Assembly: GCF_901827175.1 (NCBI RefSeq)
Contig: NZ_LR594662.1
Coordinates: forward strand, 6,437,579 to 6,501,578
Source of the DNA: Variovorax sp. RA8
GTDB lineage: Bacteria > Pseudomonadota > Gammaproteobacteria > Burkholderiales > Burkholderiaceae_C
Direction of reading: 5' to 3'
Length of the DNA: 64,000 bases
Positions 46,289 through 53,720 of this stretch are shown here, piece after piece. How positions within the stretch are numbered: the stretch's first letter is position 1; each line of letters begins with the position of its first letter. Position numbers and translations under genes: made by a program. The notes beneath the pieces were generated by a model. The model saw nothing but the letters and a program-made list of their open reading frames with translations, was not told the origin of the DNA and did no database searches.

Positions 46289-46411
46289 GGGGTTCTCCGC
46301 GTATGGGAACTGGCAAGGGGGCTCGCGAATTATGGGCGCATGCCGCCCGCCGCGCAGCCCTTTGGGCTAATCTCTGCCGCCTTCGCAGTGGCATCCCGAT
46401 CGGAGGCAAAT

Positions 46412-47230
46412 TTGAGCAGCAGCACGAACAAGCGCATTCGCGTCGGCATCGGCGGTTGGACCTACGAACCCTGGCGCAACAACTTCTATCCCGAGGGGCT
46501 GCCGCACAGCCAGGAGCTGCACTACGCCAGCCGGCAGCTCACGGCCATCGAGGTCAACGGCACCTACTACAGCAGCTTCAAGCCGCCGACCTTCAAGAAA
46601 TGGCACGACGAGACGCCGGAGGACTTCGTGTTCTCGCTGAAGGCCTCGCGCTACGCGACCAACCGCAAGCAGCTGGCGGCCGCAGGGGAGTCGGTCTCGC
46701 GCTTCGTCGAGAGCGGGATCACGGAGCTGGGCGACAAGCTGGGCCCGATCGTCTGGCAGTTCATGCCGACCAAGGCCTTCGATGCCGAGGACTTCGAGGC
46801 TTTTCTCGCGCTGCTGCCGAAGAAGGAGGGCAGCCGTTCGCTGCGCCACGTGCTGGACGTGCGGCACCCGAGCTTCATGTCGCCGGCGTACCTGGCGCTG
46901 GCGCGCAAATACCAGGCCGCGACGGTGTTCACCGACGCGGACAAGTTCCCGTCCTTTGCCGACCTGACGAGTGACTTCGTCTATGCGCGGCTGATGATGA
47001 GCGACGCCCAGCAGAAGACCGGCTATGCGCCCAAGGCGCTCGATGCCTGGGCCGAGGCGGCAAGGACCTGGGCCGGCGGCGGCCATCCGGAGGCGCTGCC
47101 CTGCGTCGAGGAGCGCGCGAAAGGCACGAAGAGCACGAAGGCCTCGCGCGACGTCTTCATCTACTTCATCAACGGCGCAAAAGAAAAGGCACCGGCGGCT
47201 GCCGGTGCCTTGATCCAACGCCTGAGCTGA
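46412..47230 (+). CDS. DUF72 (YecE-like) protein
   Basis: A 272-residue TIM-barrel protein of the DUF72 family. Recognisable segments are RVGIGGWTYEPWR at the N terminus, IEVNGTYYSSFKPPTF near residue 50, FSLKASRYATN near residue 75 and a C-terminal DVFIYFINGAKEKAP. The function is unknown. The start is a TTG at 46412 with a CGGAGG site 5 bases upstream; the longer frame reads into antisense sequence of the peptidase gene and is rejected. Its last codons contain the terminator hairpin of the convergent bactofilin gene. Confidence 0.88.
   Translation: MSSSTNKRIRVGIGGWTYEPWRNNFYPEGLPHSQELHYASRQLTAIEVNGTYYSSFKPPTFKKWHDETPEDFVFSLKASRYATNRKQLAAAGESVSRFVESGITELGDKLGPIVWQFMPTKAFDAEDFEAFLALLPKKEGSRSLRHVLDVRHPSFMSPAYLALARKYQAATVFTDADKFPSFADLTSDFVYARLMMSDAQQKTGYAPKALDAWAEAARTWAGGGHPEALPCVEERAKGTKSTKASRDVFIYFINGAKEKAPAAAGALIQRLS
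47179..47211 (-). terminator. intrinsic terminator of the bactofilin gene, inside the DUF72 coding end
   Basis: AAGGCACCGGC, a 4-base loop and GCCGGTGCCTT form an 11-base stem. On the minus strand it is followed by TTCTTTT. It lies 35 bases past the bactofilin stop and within the last 20 codons of the convergent DUF72 gene. Confidence 0.75.
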
Positions 47231-47245
47231 GCTGAGGCCGCGGCC

Positions 47246-47776
47246 TCAGGCAGCGGCCTGCAGCGCCGGCTTGCTGCCACTGCTGCTGGTGCCGGTGGCG
47301 GCACCGAAGCTGATCTCGCCGGAGAGCTGGCCGCCTTCCTCGACGACGATCTTGCCGTAGCGGATCTTGCCGGTGACCTTGCCCGTGGAATGGATGACGA
47401 GCTTTTCGCGAACCGTCAGGTTGCCGTCGAAGAGACCGCGGATCTCCGCGATGTCGATCTCGGCCGAGCCCTTGAAGGCGCCTTGCTCGGCGATCTGCAT
47501 CACGCGGGAGTCCATCGTCGCCTCGACCAGGCCTTCGACCACAAGGGTGTCGCAGTCCGTGATCTCGACGCCCTTGAGCTTGATGTTGGGGCCGACGGTG
47601 AGCTTGCTGCCACCTTCCTTCGCTGCCGCGCTTGTCGCCGACTGTGCCGACAGGTTGGCCGGGGTCACGGGCGCACCCGACAGGTTGGTGCCGGAGCCCA
47701 CCAGCGGCGCGGGACGAGAGACGAGGGGTTCGGGTTCGCGATCACGCTTGCCGAAGAAGGGGGACTGTGTGGCCAA
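47246..47776 (-). CDS. bactofilin (polymer-forming cytoskeletal protein)
   Basis: A 176-residue bactofilin. The N-terminal 60 residues are disordered (Pro/Ser-rich, with FFGKRDREPEP). The DUF583 beta-helix core follows (KLTVGPNIKLKGVEITDCD, EGLVEATMDSRVMQIAE, GKVTGKIRYGKIVVEEGG), and the tail is Gly/Ala-rich. Bactofilins polymerise without nucleotide and support cell-shape or envelope functions. The start is a TTG at 47776 with GAGGAG 7 bases upstream; a TTG five codons earlier is part of that ribosome site. Confidence 0.88.
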   Translation of the reverse strand: MATQSPFFGKRDREPEPLVSRPAPLVGSGTNLSGAPVTPANLSAQSATSAAAKEGGSKLTVGPNIKLKGVEITDCDTLVVEGLVEATMDSRVMQIAEQGAFKGSAEIDIAEIRGLFDGNLTVREKLVIHSTGKVTGKIRYGKIVVEEGGQLSGEISFGAATGTSSSGSKPALQAAA

Positions 47777-47944
47777 TGGGAAGCTCCTCAAAAGGGCTCA
47801 TCGTAAGAACGCGCTCCGAACTCTCGGCACTTCATTGCGCAAGAAGCGTAACTGAATACGTCTCGAATGGCCACCCCTGGGAACTTTCGTCTGCGTTGGC
47901 GCGCATCGACAATGGCCGGACCCCTGACTTCACGTGATCGAACA

Positions 47945-48859
47945 ATGCTGGCAACCCATTCACCCGCAGTCCCGGCCGCCGAGCCGCTCGACCGCGACGC
48001 GCGTTTCGGCAAGCCCGCGCACGGCTGGCGGCGCACGCTCTTCTCGGTGATCTTCGAGTCCGAATCGCCGGCAGGCCGGCTCTTCGACCTGGTGTTGATT
48101 GCGGTGATCCTGACGAGCGTGACGGTGGTGATCCTCGACAGCGTCATGGCGGTCAGGGAGCGCGCGGGGCACGTGTTCGGCGTGCTCGAATGGGTCTTTA
48201 CCGCGCTCTTTGCGCTGGAGTACCTCGGGCGGCTCGCCTGCGTGCAGAAGCCCTTGCGCTACGCCACGAGCTTCTACGGCGTGATCGACCTGCTGGCGGT
48301 GCTGCCCACCTTCCTGGTCGCGCTCGCACCCGAGTTCGCCTACCTGATCGATGTGCGCATCCTGCGGCTCCTGCGCGTGTTCCGGATCTTCAAGTTGTCG
48401 CGCTACTCGGTCGAATATCGCGCGCTGGTAAGCGCGGTTGCGGCCAGTCGCCGCAAGATCACCGTCTTCGTCGGCTTCGTGATCCTGGTGGTGCTGGTGA
48501 TGGGCACGCTGATGTACGTGGTCGAAGGCCCAGCGCATGGATTCACCAGCATTCCTGTCGCGGTGTACTGGGCGATCTCGACCATGGCGACGGTAGGCTT
48601 CGGCGACCTGGTGCCGAAGACCGATCTCGGCCGCGCCATTGCCTCCGTGATGATGCTGATCGGCTGGGGCGTGCTCGCCGTCCCGACCGGCATCGTGACG
48701 GCCGAGATGGCGCGCCGCGGACCTGAGGAAGGGCCGGTGCCGGTCGCGCCGCGCGGCGTGTTCTCGCTGGCGGTGCCCGAGACCGCGGCTCCGCGGCGGC
48801 GGCTCACGCCGGCTGCCAGGCGGCGCGCCCTTGCGCAGCATCGTCGATCGCAGCGATGA
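47945..48859 (+). CDS. voltage-gated-type potassium channel / ion transporter
   Basis: A 304-residue six-helix channel. S1 is near LVLIAVILTSVTVVI, S2 near LEWVFTALFALEYLGRL, the Arg-rich S4 is VRILRLLRVFRIFKLSR (near residue 136), S5 is near VGFVILVVLVMGTLMYV, the pore has the selectivity filter TVGFGD near residue 218, and S6 is near MMLIGWGVLAVPTGIVT. It is a K+-selective channel by the filter. The N-terminal start is uncertain: ATG 47945 is chosen over ATG 47867 or 47912 because the extra residues look unlike the family. The 3' end overlaps the convergent YigZ gene by 56 bases. Confidence 0.9.
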   Translation: MLATHSPAVPAAEPLDRDARFGKPAHGWRRTLFSVIFESESPAGRLFDLVLIAVILTSVTVVILDSVMAVRERAGHVFGVLEWVFTALFALEYLGRLACVQKPLRYATSFYGVIDLLAVLPTFLVALAPEFAYLIDVRILRLLRVFRIFKLSRYSVEYRALVSAVAASRRKITVFVGFVILVVLVMGTLMYVVEGPAHGFTSIPVAVYWAISTMATVGFGDLVPKTDLGRAIASVMMLIGWGVLAVPTGIVTAEMARRGPEEGPVPVAPRGVFSLAVPETAAPRRRLTPAARRRALAQHRRSQR

Positions 48860-49391
48860 AGCCGGCCGCGGCGGGCTCGGGCAAGCTCAGAGAGAAATGC
48901 ACCAGGCTTTCGTGGCGCACCTCGCGCAGCGTGGCGCCCGCTGTCGCCATCTCGCGGCGCACGAGGCCCTCGAACGCATAGGGAACGGCGCATTGCAGGT
49001 GGCGCTGCTTCACCAGCGGCACCAGCGTCGCGCCGGCCAGGGCCTGCGCGATGCTGTCGGTGTAGGCGCGCACCAGTCCACCGGCACCGAGCTTGACCCC
49101 GCCGAAGTAGCGCACGACGCTGGCGAGCACGCCCTCGAGGTCATGGTGCCGCAGCACTTCCAGCATGGGACGGCCGGCCGTGCCGCCGGGCTCGCCGTCG
49201 TCGTTGGCGGCCGATTGCCCGCCGGCCATCAGCGCCCAGCACACGTGGGCCGCGCCGGGATGCGCGCTGCGCAGTGCACCGACGACGGCCTGCGCGGCCG
49301 CCCGATCGGCCACCGGCTGCACGCAGCCGATGAAGCGGCTCTTCCTCGTCAGGAGTTCGCTGTGCGACGGGGCGGCGAGGGTGAAGCGCAT
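48804..49391 (-). CDS. YigZ/IMPACT family protein
   Basis: A 195-residue protein of the IMPACT/YigZ family. The N-terminal UPF0029 domain has SRFIGCVQPV near residue 19, SAANDDGEPGGTAGRPML near residue 61, the signature VVRYFGGVKLGAGGLVRAY near residue 91, and a C-terminal ferredoxin-like domain. The eukaryotic relative regulates translation under stress; the bacterial role is unclear. ATG at 49391 starts the conserved MRFTL region; upstream frame sequence is not conserved-looking. It lies 25 bases downstream of the metW stop. Confidence 0.9.
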   Translation of the reverse strand: MRFTLAAPSHSELLTRKSRFIGCVQPVADRAAAQAVVGALRSAHPGAAHVCWALMAGGQSAANDDGEPGGTAGRPMLEVLRHHDLEGVLASVVRYFGGVKLGAGGLVRAYTDSIAQALAGATLVPLVKQRHLQCAVPYAFEGLVRREMATAGATLREVRHESLVHFSLSLPEPAAAGFIAAIDDAAQGRAAWQPA

Positions 49392-49416
49392 CTGTTGCCG
49401 GCGCCAGGGCGAGGGT

Positions 49417-50004
49417 TCAGCGCTCGCGCTCGAACTTGAAGACCGCCGTCGCGGCACGCGCGTTCGGCAGCCAGCGCACCTCGGCGCCTTCCTGCAGGCC
49501 GAAGGCGTCGAGCATGCGCAGGTGGTTTCTGCGCGCGAGTACTTCGAAGTCCTTGAAGGTGCCGACACGGATGTTGGGCGTGTCGTACCACTGGTAAGGC
49601 AGGCGCCGCGTCACCGGCATGCGGCCACGCAAGATGCTGATGCGGTTGGGCCAGTGCGCGAAGTTGGGAAAGGCAACGATGCCGATGCGGCCCACGCGCG
49701 CCGTCTCGCGCAGCATCACCTCGGCGTTGCGAAGATGCTGCAGCGTGTCGATCTGCAGCACGACGTCGAAGGAAGCGTCGTCGAACATCGCAAGGCCTTC
49801 GTCGAGGTTGAGCTGGATCACATCGACGCCGTGGCGGATGCATTGCAGCACATTGCCGTCCGCGATCTCGACGCCATAGCCGCTGCAGCCGCGCTCGCGC
49901 TGCAGCAGGTCGAGCAAGGCGCCGTCGCCGCAGCCGAGGTCGAGCACGCGGGAGCCTTCGGGCACGAGCCGTGCGATCACGCGCTGGGTGTCCATGTCGC
50001 TCAT
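49417..50004 (-). CDS. metW: methionine biosynthesis protein MetW
   Basis: A 195-residue class I methyltransferase-fold protein. It has AdoMet motif VLDLGCGDGALLDLL near residue 18 and FDVVLQIDTLQHLRNAE near residue 89. MetW assists the homoserine acyltransferase MetX in proteobacteria. It lies 55 bases downstream of metX, so it is co-transcribed and under the same SAM-II leader. Start ATG 50004; a small GGAGG-type site precedes it. Confidence 0.94.
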   Translation of the reverse strand: MSDMDTQRVIARLVPEGSRVLDLGCGDGALLDLLQRERGCSGYGVEIADGNVLQCIRHGVDVIQLNLDEGLAMFDDASFDVVLQIDTLQHLRNAEVMLRETARVGRIGIVAFPNFAHWPNRISILRGRMPVTRRLPYQWYDTPNIRVGTFKDFEVLARRNHLRMLDAFGLQEGAEVRWLPNARAATAVFKFERER

Positions 50005-50059
50005 AAGGCAACCTCCGCCGAGCGGGCTGCGGTGCCATGAGCCTTCGATGCCGTGCAGC

Positions 50060-51214
50060 TCATGTCGACAGATCCTCCTTGGCGATGCGTTCGAAGTAGG
50101 AGCGCACGACGCTCAGGTAACGAACGTCGTCGAGCAGGAAGGCGTCGTGCCCGTGCGGGGCATCGATCTCCGCGTAGCTCACGCTGCGGCGGTTGTCGAG
50201 CAGGGCCTTCACGATCTCGCGGCTGCGCGCGGGCGCGAAGCGCCAATCGGTCGTGAAGCTCACGAGCAGGAAGCGGGCGGTGGCGGGCGCCAGCGCGGCA
50301 CGCAGGTCGCCGCCATGCGCGCGGGCGGGATCGAAGTAGTCGAGGGCGCGCGTGATCAGCAGGTAGGTGTTGGCGTCGAAGTACTCGCTGAACTTGTCGC
50401 CGTTGTAGCGCAGGTAGCTTTCGATCTGGAACTCGACCTCCTGGGTGGAGTAGAGGAAGTCCGTACCGGCCACCTCGCCCTCGACGGCACTACGCAGCGC
50501 GCGGCCGAACTTCTCGTTCATCAGGTCGTCGCTCTGGTACGTGATGTGGCCGATCATGCGGGCGATGCGCAGGCCGCGCTTGGGGATGACGCCGTGCTCG
50601 TAGAAATGGCCACCGTTGAAGTCGGGGTCGGTCACGATGGCGCGGCGGGCGACCTCGTTGAAGGCGATGTTCTGCGCAGTCAGGCTGGGCGCACTGGCGA
50701 TCACGACCGCATGGCGCACGCGCCCAGGGTACTGCAGCGTCCACGACAGCGCCTGCATGCCGCCCAGGCTGCCGCCCATCACCGCGGCCAACGTATCGAT
50801 GCCGAGCGCGTCGAGCAGGAGGGCCTGCGCGCGCACCCAGTCCTCGACAGTCACCACGGGGAAATCGGCACCGTAGATGCGCCCGGTCGCGGGATCGACG
50901 TGCATCGGGCCGGTGGAGCCGAAACAGGAGCCGAGGTTGTTGACGCCGATCACGAAGAAGCGATCGGTGTCCACCGGCTTGCCCGGGCCGATCATGTTGT
51001 CCCACCAGCCCTCGGACCTGTCCTGCCCCGCATACACCCCCGCGACGTGGTGCGAGGCGTTCAGCGCATGGCACACCAGGACCGCGTTGTTGCGTTTTGC
51101 GTTGAGCGTGCCGTAGGTTTCGTAGGCCAGGCTGTAGTCGGCGATGCTCGCTCCGCTGCTGAGCGGCAGCGGGCCCGGGAAAGACATGGATTGCGGAGAA
51201 ACGACCAAGGACAT
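50060..51214 (-). CDS. metX: homoserine O-acyltransferase MetX
   Basis: A 384-residue alpha/beta-hydrolase-fold enzyme that acylates homoserine in the first committed step of methionine synthesis. It has [17 protein letters not shown] near residue 43, nucleophile Ser in [12 protein letters not shown] near residue 147, the acid near TTDWRFAP near residue 319 and the His in [10 protein letters not shown] near residue 350. Whether acetyl- or succinyl-CoA is used cannot be told; MetX enzymes paired with MetW are often succinyltransferases. The leader carries a SAM-II-like aptamer and a terminator whose T run ends at the ATG. A second ATG nine codons in is possible. Confidence 0.96.
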   Translation of the reverse strand: MSLVVSPQSMSFPGPLPLSSGASIADYSLAYETYGTLNAKRNNAVLVCHALNASHHVAGVYAGQDRSEGWWDNMIGPGKPVDTDRFFVIGVNNLGSCFGSTGPMHVDPATGRIYGADFPVVTVEDWVRAQALLLDALGIDTLAAVMGGSLGGMQALSWTLQYPGRVRHAVVIASAPSLTAQNIAFNEVARRAIVTDPDFNGGHFYEHGVIPKRGLRIARMIGHITYQSDDLMNEKFGRALRSAVEGEVAGTDFLYSTQEVEFQIESYLRYNGDKFSEYFDANTYLLITRALDYFDPARAHGGDLRAALAPATARFLLVSFTTDWRFAPARSREIVKALLDNRRSVSYAEIDAPHGHDAFLLDDVRYLSVVRSYFERIAKEDLST

Positions 51215-51216
51215 GG

Positions 51217-51253
51217 AAAAGAAAAACCCGGCCTCGCCAAAAACGAGCCGGGT
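51217..51253 (-). terminator. intrinsic terminator (attenuator) in the metX leader
   Basis: ACCCGGCTCG pairs with CGAGGCCGGGT (one bulged C; minus-strand order) across a TTTTTGG loop, followed by TTTTTCTTTT. It lies 8 bases beyond the SAM-II-like aptamer and ends 2 bases before the metX ATG, as expected for a premature-termination switch. Confidence 0.8.
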
Positions 51254-51260
51254 CGGGCAT

Positions 51261-51313
51261 CCGTCTTTAGCAGCATTTGTTAAGCGCCCGCAAGCTGGAG
51301 CAAATCGGCGCGT
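51261..51313 (-). promoter_or_regulatory. SAM-II riboswitch aptamer controlling metX-metW
   Basis: Read on the minus strand this 53-nucleotide segment matches the SAM-II consensus. P1 is GCGCC (51311-51307) with GGCGC (51288-51284). The GATTT start of loop 1, the TTGC before the P1 closing strand, the AAATG and the GCTAAA tail all sit at the right spacing. A loop-tail pseudoknot can form between CAGC (51297-51294) and GCTG (51274-51271). It precedes metX, a known SAM-II target. SAM binding should lower metX-metW expression, here probably through the terminator that follows. Confidence 0.88.
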
Positions 51314-51319
51314 CGGGAG

Positions 51320-51349
51320 AGTATATGCCGCTCAACCCCAGCCGATCAA
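51320..51349 (-). promoter_or_regulatory. promoter of the metX-metW transcript
   Basis: On the minus strand TTGATC (51349-51344), 18 bases, TATACT (51325-51320). The predicted start, about 7 bases downstream, falls at 51313, exactly the 5' end of the SAM-II aptamer. The -35 lies inside the coding end of the upstream GDT1-type gene. Confidence 0.7.
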
Positions 51350-51898
51350 CGCGCCCACGCCGAGGAGGAGGAACAGCGCCGCGGAGACGCCGTGCACCAG
51401 CTTGATGGGCACGCGCTTCACGATGCGTTCGCCCAACCAGACCACCGGTGCGTTGGCCAGCATCATGCCCAGGGTGGTGCCGAGTACGACCCAGGCATAG
51501 GCGTCTACATAGCGCGCGGCAAGCATGACGGTGGCGATCTGCGTCTTGTCGCCCATCTCTGCAAGAAAGAAGGCGATCAGCGTGGTGCCGAAGACGCCGA
51601 AGCGCGATGCCTTCGGCAGCTCGTCGTCATCGAGCTTGTCGGGAATCAGCATCCACAGTGCCATCGCGATGAAGGAGCCTCCCAGGATCCAGCGCAGCAA
51701 ATCGGCCCCCAGCGTATGGGTGACCCAGTTGCCCACCGCGCCGGCGAGCGCGTGGTTGACGACCGTGGCGGCAAAGATGCCCAGCACGATCGGCCACGGC
51801 CGGCGAAAGCGCGCGGCGAGCACAAGGGAGAGCAACTGGGTTTTGTCGCCCATTTCGGCGAGCGCGACCACGCCGGTCGCGACGAGAAAAGCTTCCAT
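51332..51898 (-). CDS. GDT1/UPF0016-family manganese exporter
   Basis: A 188-residue membrane protein with six helices arranged as two repeats. Each repeat carries the signature ALAEMGDKTQLLSL (near residue 12) or FLAEMGDKTQIATV (near residue 108), the E-x-G-D-K-T motif of the GDT1/UPF0016 cation exporters. Bacterial members export Mn2+; this is supported by the yybP-ykoY riboswitch in the leader. Start ATG 51898. It is followed closely by the metX leader on the same strand, whose own promoter overlaps this gene's end. Confidence 0.9.
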   Translation of the reverse strand: MEAFLVATGVVALAEMGDKTQLLSLVLAARFRRPWPIVLGIFAATVVNHALAGAVGNWVTHTLGADLLRWILGGSFIAMALWMLIPDKLDDDELPKASRFGVFGTTLIAFFLAEMGDKTQIATVMLAARYVDAYAWVVLGTTLGMMLANAPVVWLGERIVKRVPIKLVHGVSAALFLLLGVGALIGWG

Positions 51899-51930
51899 GA
51901 GAAAGGGATTCCTTGGGCCGAAGGACGCAA

Positions 51931-52082
51931 TTGACCGTGCAGCACCTTCGGCCACATCCGAAGCTGCACGGTCAAAGGTCTCGCCAGGTTGAACACTGTC
52001 TGCGCCATGTCCGGCCCGGGCCGGACAAGTCTGTTGACGCACACCCTTCTCGCGATGGAAGGCGGCTACTCCCCAATGACCA
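51931..52082 (-). promoter_or_regulatory. yybP-ykoY manganese riboswitch
   Basis: On the minus strand P1 pairs GGTCA (52081-52077) with TGACC (51974-51970). Conserved aptamer blocks are GGGGAGTAGC near 52074, GTCAACAGACT in the central arm and CCTGGCGAGACC near 51988. A long hairpin follows (TTGACCGTGCAGC with GCTGCACGGTCAA) which shares the P1 3' strand and is thus the likely expression platform. A -10-like TAGAAT at 52092-52087 places the start at the aptamer edge. Mn2+ binding is expected to turn on the downstream exporter. Confidence 0.92.
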
Positions 52083-52196
52083 GGCGATTCTAGCCATGCG
52101 CATGCGCTGCTTTGTGAGCGTGCGCAAACTTTCCATTTATTTTTCGCGGGGGCGGCGCTGCGGGCAAATTCCTACTTGCGCGCCAATCATTTCACC

Positions 52197-52202
52197 CATA
52201 AT
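52197..52202 (+). promoter_or_regulatory. candidate -10 element for the RRM-protein gene
   Basis: CATAAT with a TTGCGC 15 bases upstream (52176-52181). It implies an untranslated leader of about 130 bases. The interval 52083-52339 otherwise holds no gene. Confidence 0.35.
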
Positions 52203-52296
52203 GCACGAGCCTCTCACTTAAGTTCTAGGGGGAGCGGCGATTCGGTGATCGGTCAGTTTCGCGCGGCCCAGCGGCTTTTTCGTGGGTGGTGCTCCC

Positions 52297-52336
52297 GGGA
52301 CTCCATCGCTTTTTCTTTGTGTTTATTAGGAGTCCC
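52297..52336 (+). promoter_or_regulatory. hairpin covering the ribosome binding site of the RRM-protein gene
   Basis: GGGACTCC (52297-52304) is perfectly complementary to GGAGTCCC (52329-52336), with a U-rich 24-base loop. The 3' strand contains the AGGAG ribosome site and stops 3 bases before the ATG. Such a structure could make translation depend on temperature or on the protein itself. Confidence 0.55.
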
Positions 52337-52339
52337 TTC

Positions 52340-52861
52340 ATGGGCAACAAACTGTACGTCGGCAACCTGCCCTATTCGGCACGCGACGGTGATCTGGAGC
52401 ACGCCTTCAGCCAGTTCGGCACGGTGACCAGCGCCAAGGTCATGATGGAGCGCGACTCCAGCCCGCCTCGTTCCAAGGGTTTCGGCTTTGTTGAAATGGG
52501 CAGCGACGCGGAAGCGCAAGCGGCCATCAAGGGCATGAACGGCCAGGACATGGGCGGCCGCAGCGTCGTCGTCAACGAGGCGCGTCCCATGGAAGCGCGC
52601 CCGCCGCGCAGTGGCGGCTACGGTGGTGGCGGCGGCTATGGCGGTGGCGGTGGTGGTGGTGGCGGCTACGGTGGTGGCGGCGGTGGCCGCAGCGGCGGTG
52701 GCGGCTATGGTGGCGGCGGCGGCGGCCGCAGTGGCGGCGGCTACGGTGGTGGTGGCGGTGGTGGCGATGGCGGTTTCCGCAGCCCCTACGGCGCTGGCCC
52801 GCGCGGCGGCGGTCGCGGCGGCTATGGTGGCGGTGGCGGCGGCGGCAACAGCGGCTACTGA
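52340..52861 (+). CDS. glycine-rich RRM RNA-binding protein
   Basis: A 173-residue protein. One RRM domain covers residues 1-82 with RNP2 LYVGNL near residue 4 and RNP1 KGFGFVEM near residue 46. It is followed by a tail of about 90 residues of GGYGGGGGGRSGGG repeats. The plan is that of bacterial and cyanobacterial cold-inducible Rbp proteins. It binds single-stranded RNA; the RGG-like tail may promote condensation. Start ATG 52340 with AGGAG 8 bases upstream; the longer frame reads the leader. Monocistronic, with its own terminator. Confidence 0.93.
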   Translation: MGNKLYVGNLPYSARDGDLEHAFSQFGTVTSAKVMMERDSSPPRSKGFGFVEMGSDAEAQAAIKGMNGQDMGGRSVVVNEARPMEARPPRSGGYGGGGGYGGGGGGGGGYGGGGGGRSGGGGYGGGGGGRSGGGYGGGGGGGDGGFRSPYGAGPRGGGRGGYGGGGGGGNSGY

Positions 52862-52885
52862 TCAGGCCCTGCACTTATCAGGAAT

Positions 52886-52907
52886 GGCTCCCTCGGGAGC
52901 CTTTTTC
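52886..52907 (+). terminator. intrinsic terminator of the RRM-protein gene
   Basis: GGCTCC, a 4-base loop and GGAGCC, followed by TTTTT, 25 bases past the stop. Confidence 0.9.
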
Positions 52908-52946
52908 GTTTGAGGGCCGCAGTCCGCTCCTCAGAGTCGGCCAGAC

Positions 52947-53720
52947 TCAATCGTTGCGCCGCCTCTTCCGCCCGCGGCCCTGGACGGCGAGATCGAACAG
53001 GCCGTTGGGCAACAGCCGCATGAGCTTGGCCACCACGCCCATCTGCCACGGAATCACACGGTAGCTGGCGCCCGCCTCGATCGCGCGGAAGGCGCGATCG
53101 GCAAACGCCTCGGGCTGCAGCAGGAAAGGCATGCCGTAGCGGTTGCCCCGGGTGAGCGGCGTATCAACGTAGCCGGGCAGCAGCGTCACCACCTTGACGC
53201 CACTGGCGCGCAGCTCGCCGCGCAGGCTCTCGCAATAGGCCACCACGCCCGCCTTGCTGGCACAGTAGGCCCCATGGCCGGGCAGGCCCCGGATGGCCGC
53301 AACGCTTGCGATGCCCACCAGGCGGCCGCTGCCGCGCGCACGCATGGCCGCGACGAAAGGATGGAAGGTGGCGGCCAAGCCGACGTTGTTGACGGCCAGC
53401 GTTTCGGCCAACACATCGAGGTCGCGGCGGTCTTCGGTATCGATGCCGACGCTGATGCCAGCATTCGCGATCACCACATCGGGCACGCCCTGGCGCCCGA
53501 GACAGGCGGCACCGGCCGCCACGATGCTGTCGATCTGCGCCACGTCGGCGCCGTAGACCTCGATATCGCCCGCGCCGATGCCGCGCGAGGCGGCCCAGGC
53601 CTCGATCTCGGCGGCCCGCCGCGCTACCAGCGCCAGCCTGTAGCCTGCCTCGTGGAAGCGCGCCGCCAGCGCCTGGCCGATTCCGCTCGACGCTCCGGTG
53701 ATGAAGGCCAGCGGCTTCAA
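52947..53720 (-). CDS. short-chain dehydrogenase/reductase
   Basis: A 257-residue SDR. The cofactor motif is AFITGASSGIGQALA near residue 5. Then come DVVIANAGIS near residue 81, catalytic Ser in IASVAA near residue 139 and YCASK near residue 152. The C-terminal part carries basic and hydrophobic residues and ends in KRRRND. The substrate is unknown; SDRs of this subtype often reduce acyl or lipid carbonyls. The ATG overlaps the lptC stop by 4 bases, so it is the last gene of the kdsD-kdsC-lptC operon, where lptA is commonly found. Confidence 0.88.
   Translation of the reverse strand: MKPLAFITGASSGIGQALAARFHEAGYRLALVARRAAEIEAWAASRGIGAGDIEVYGADVAQIDSIVAAGAACLGRQGVPDVVIANAGISVGIDTEDRRDLDVLAETLAVNNVGLAATFHPFVAAMRARGSGRLVGIASVAAIRGLPGHGAYCASKAGVVAYCESLRGELRASGVKVVTLLPGYVDTPLTRGNRYGMPFLLQPEAFADRAFRAIEAGASYRVIPWQMGVVAKLMRLLPNGLFDLAVQGRGRKRRRND

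Noticed and set aside
45377..46411. Long N-terminal extension of the DUF72 protein
   Set aside because: It reads antisense to the M20 dipeptidase gene; TTG 46412 with its CGGAGG site gives the family N terminus.
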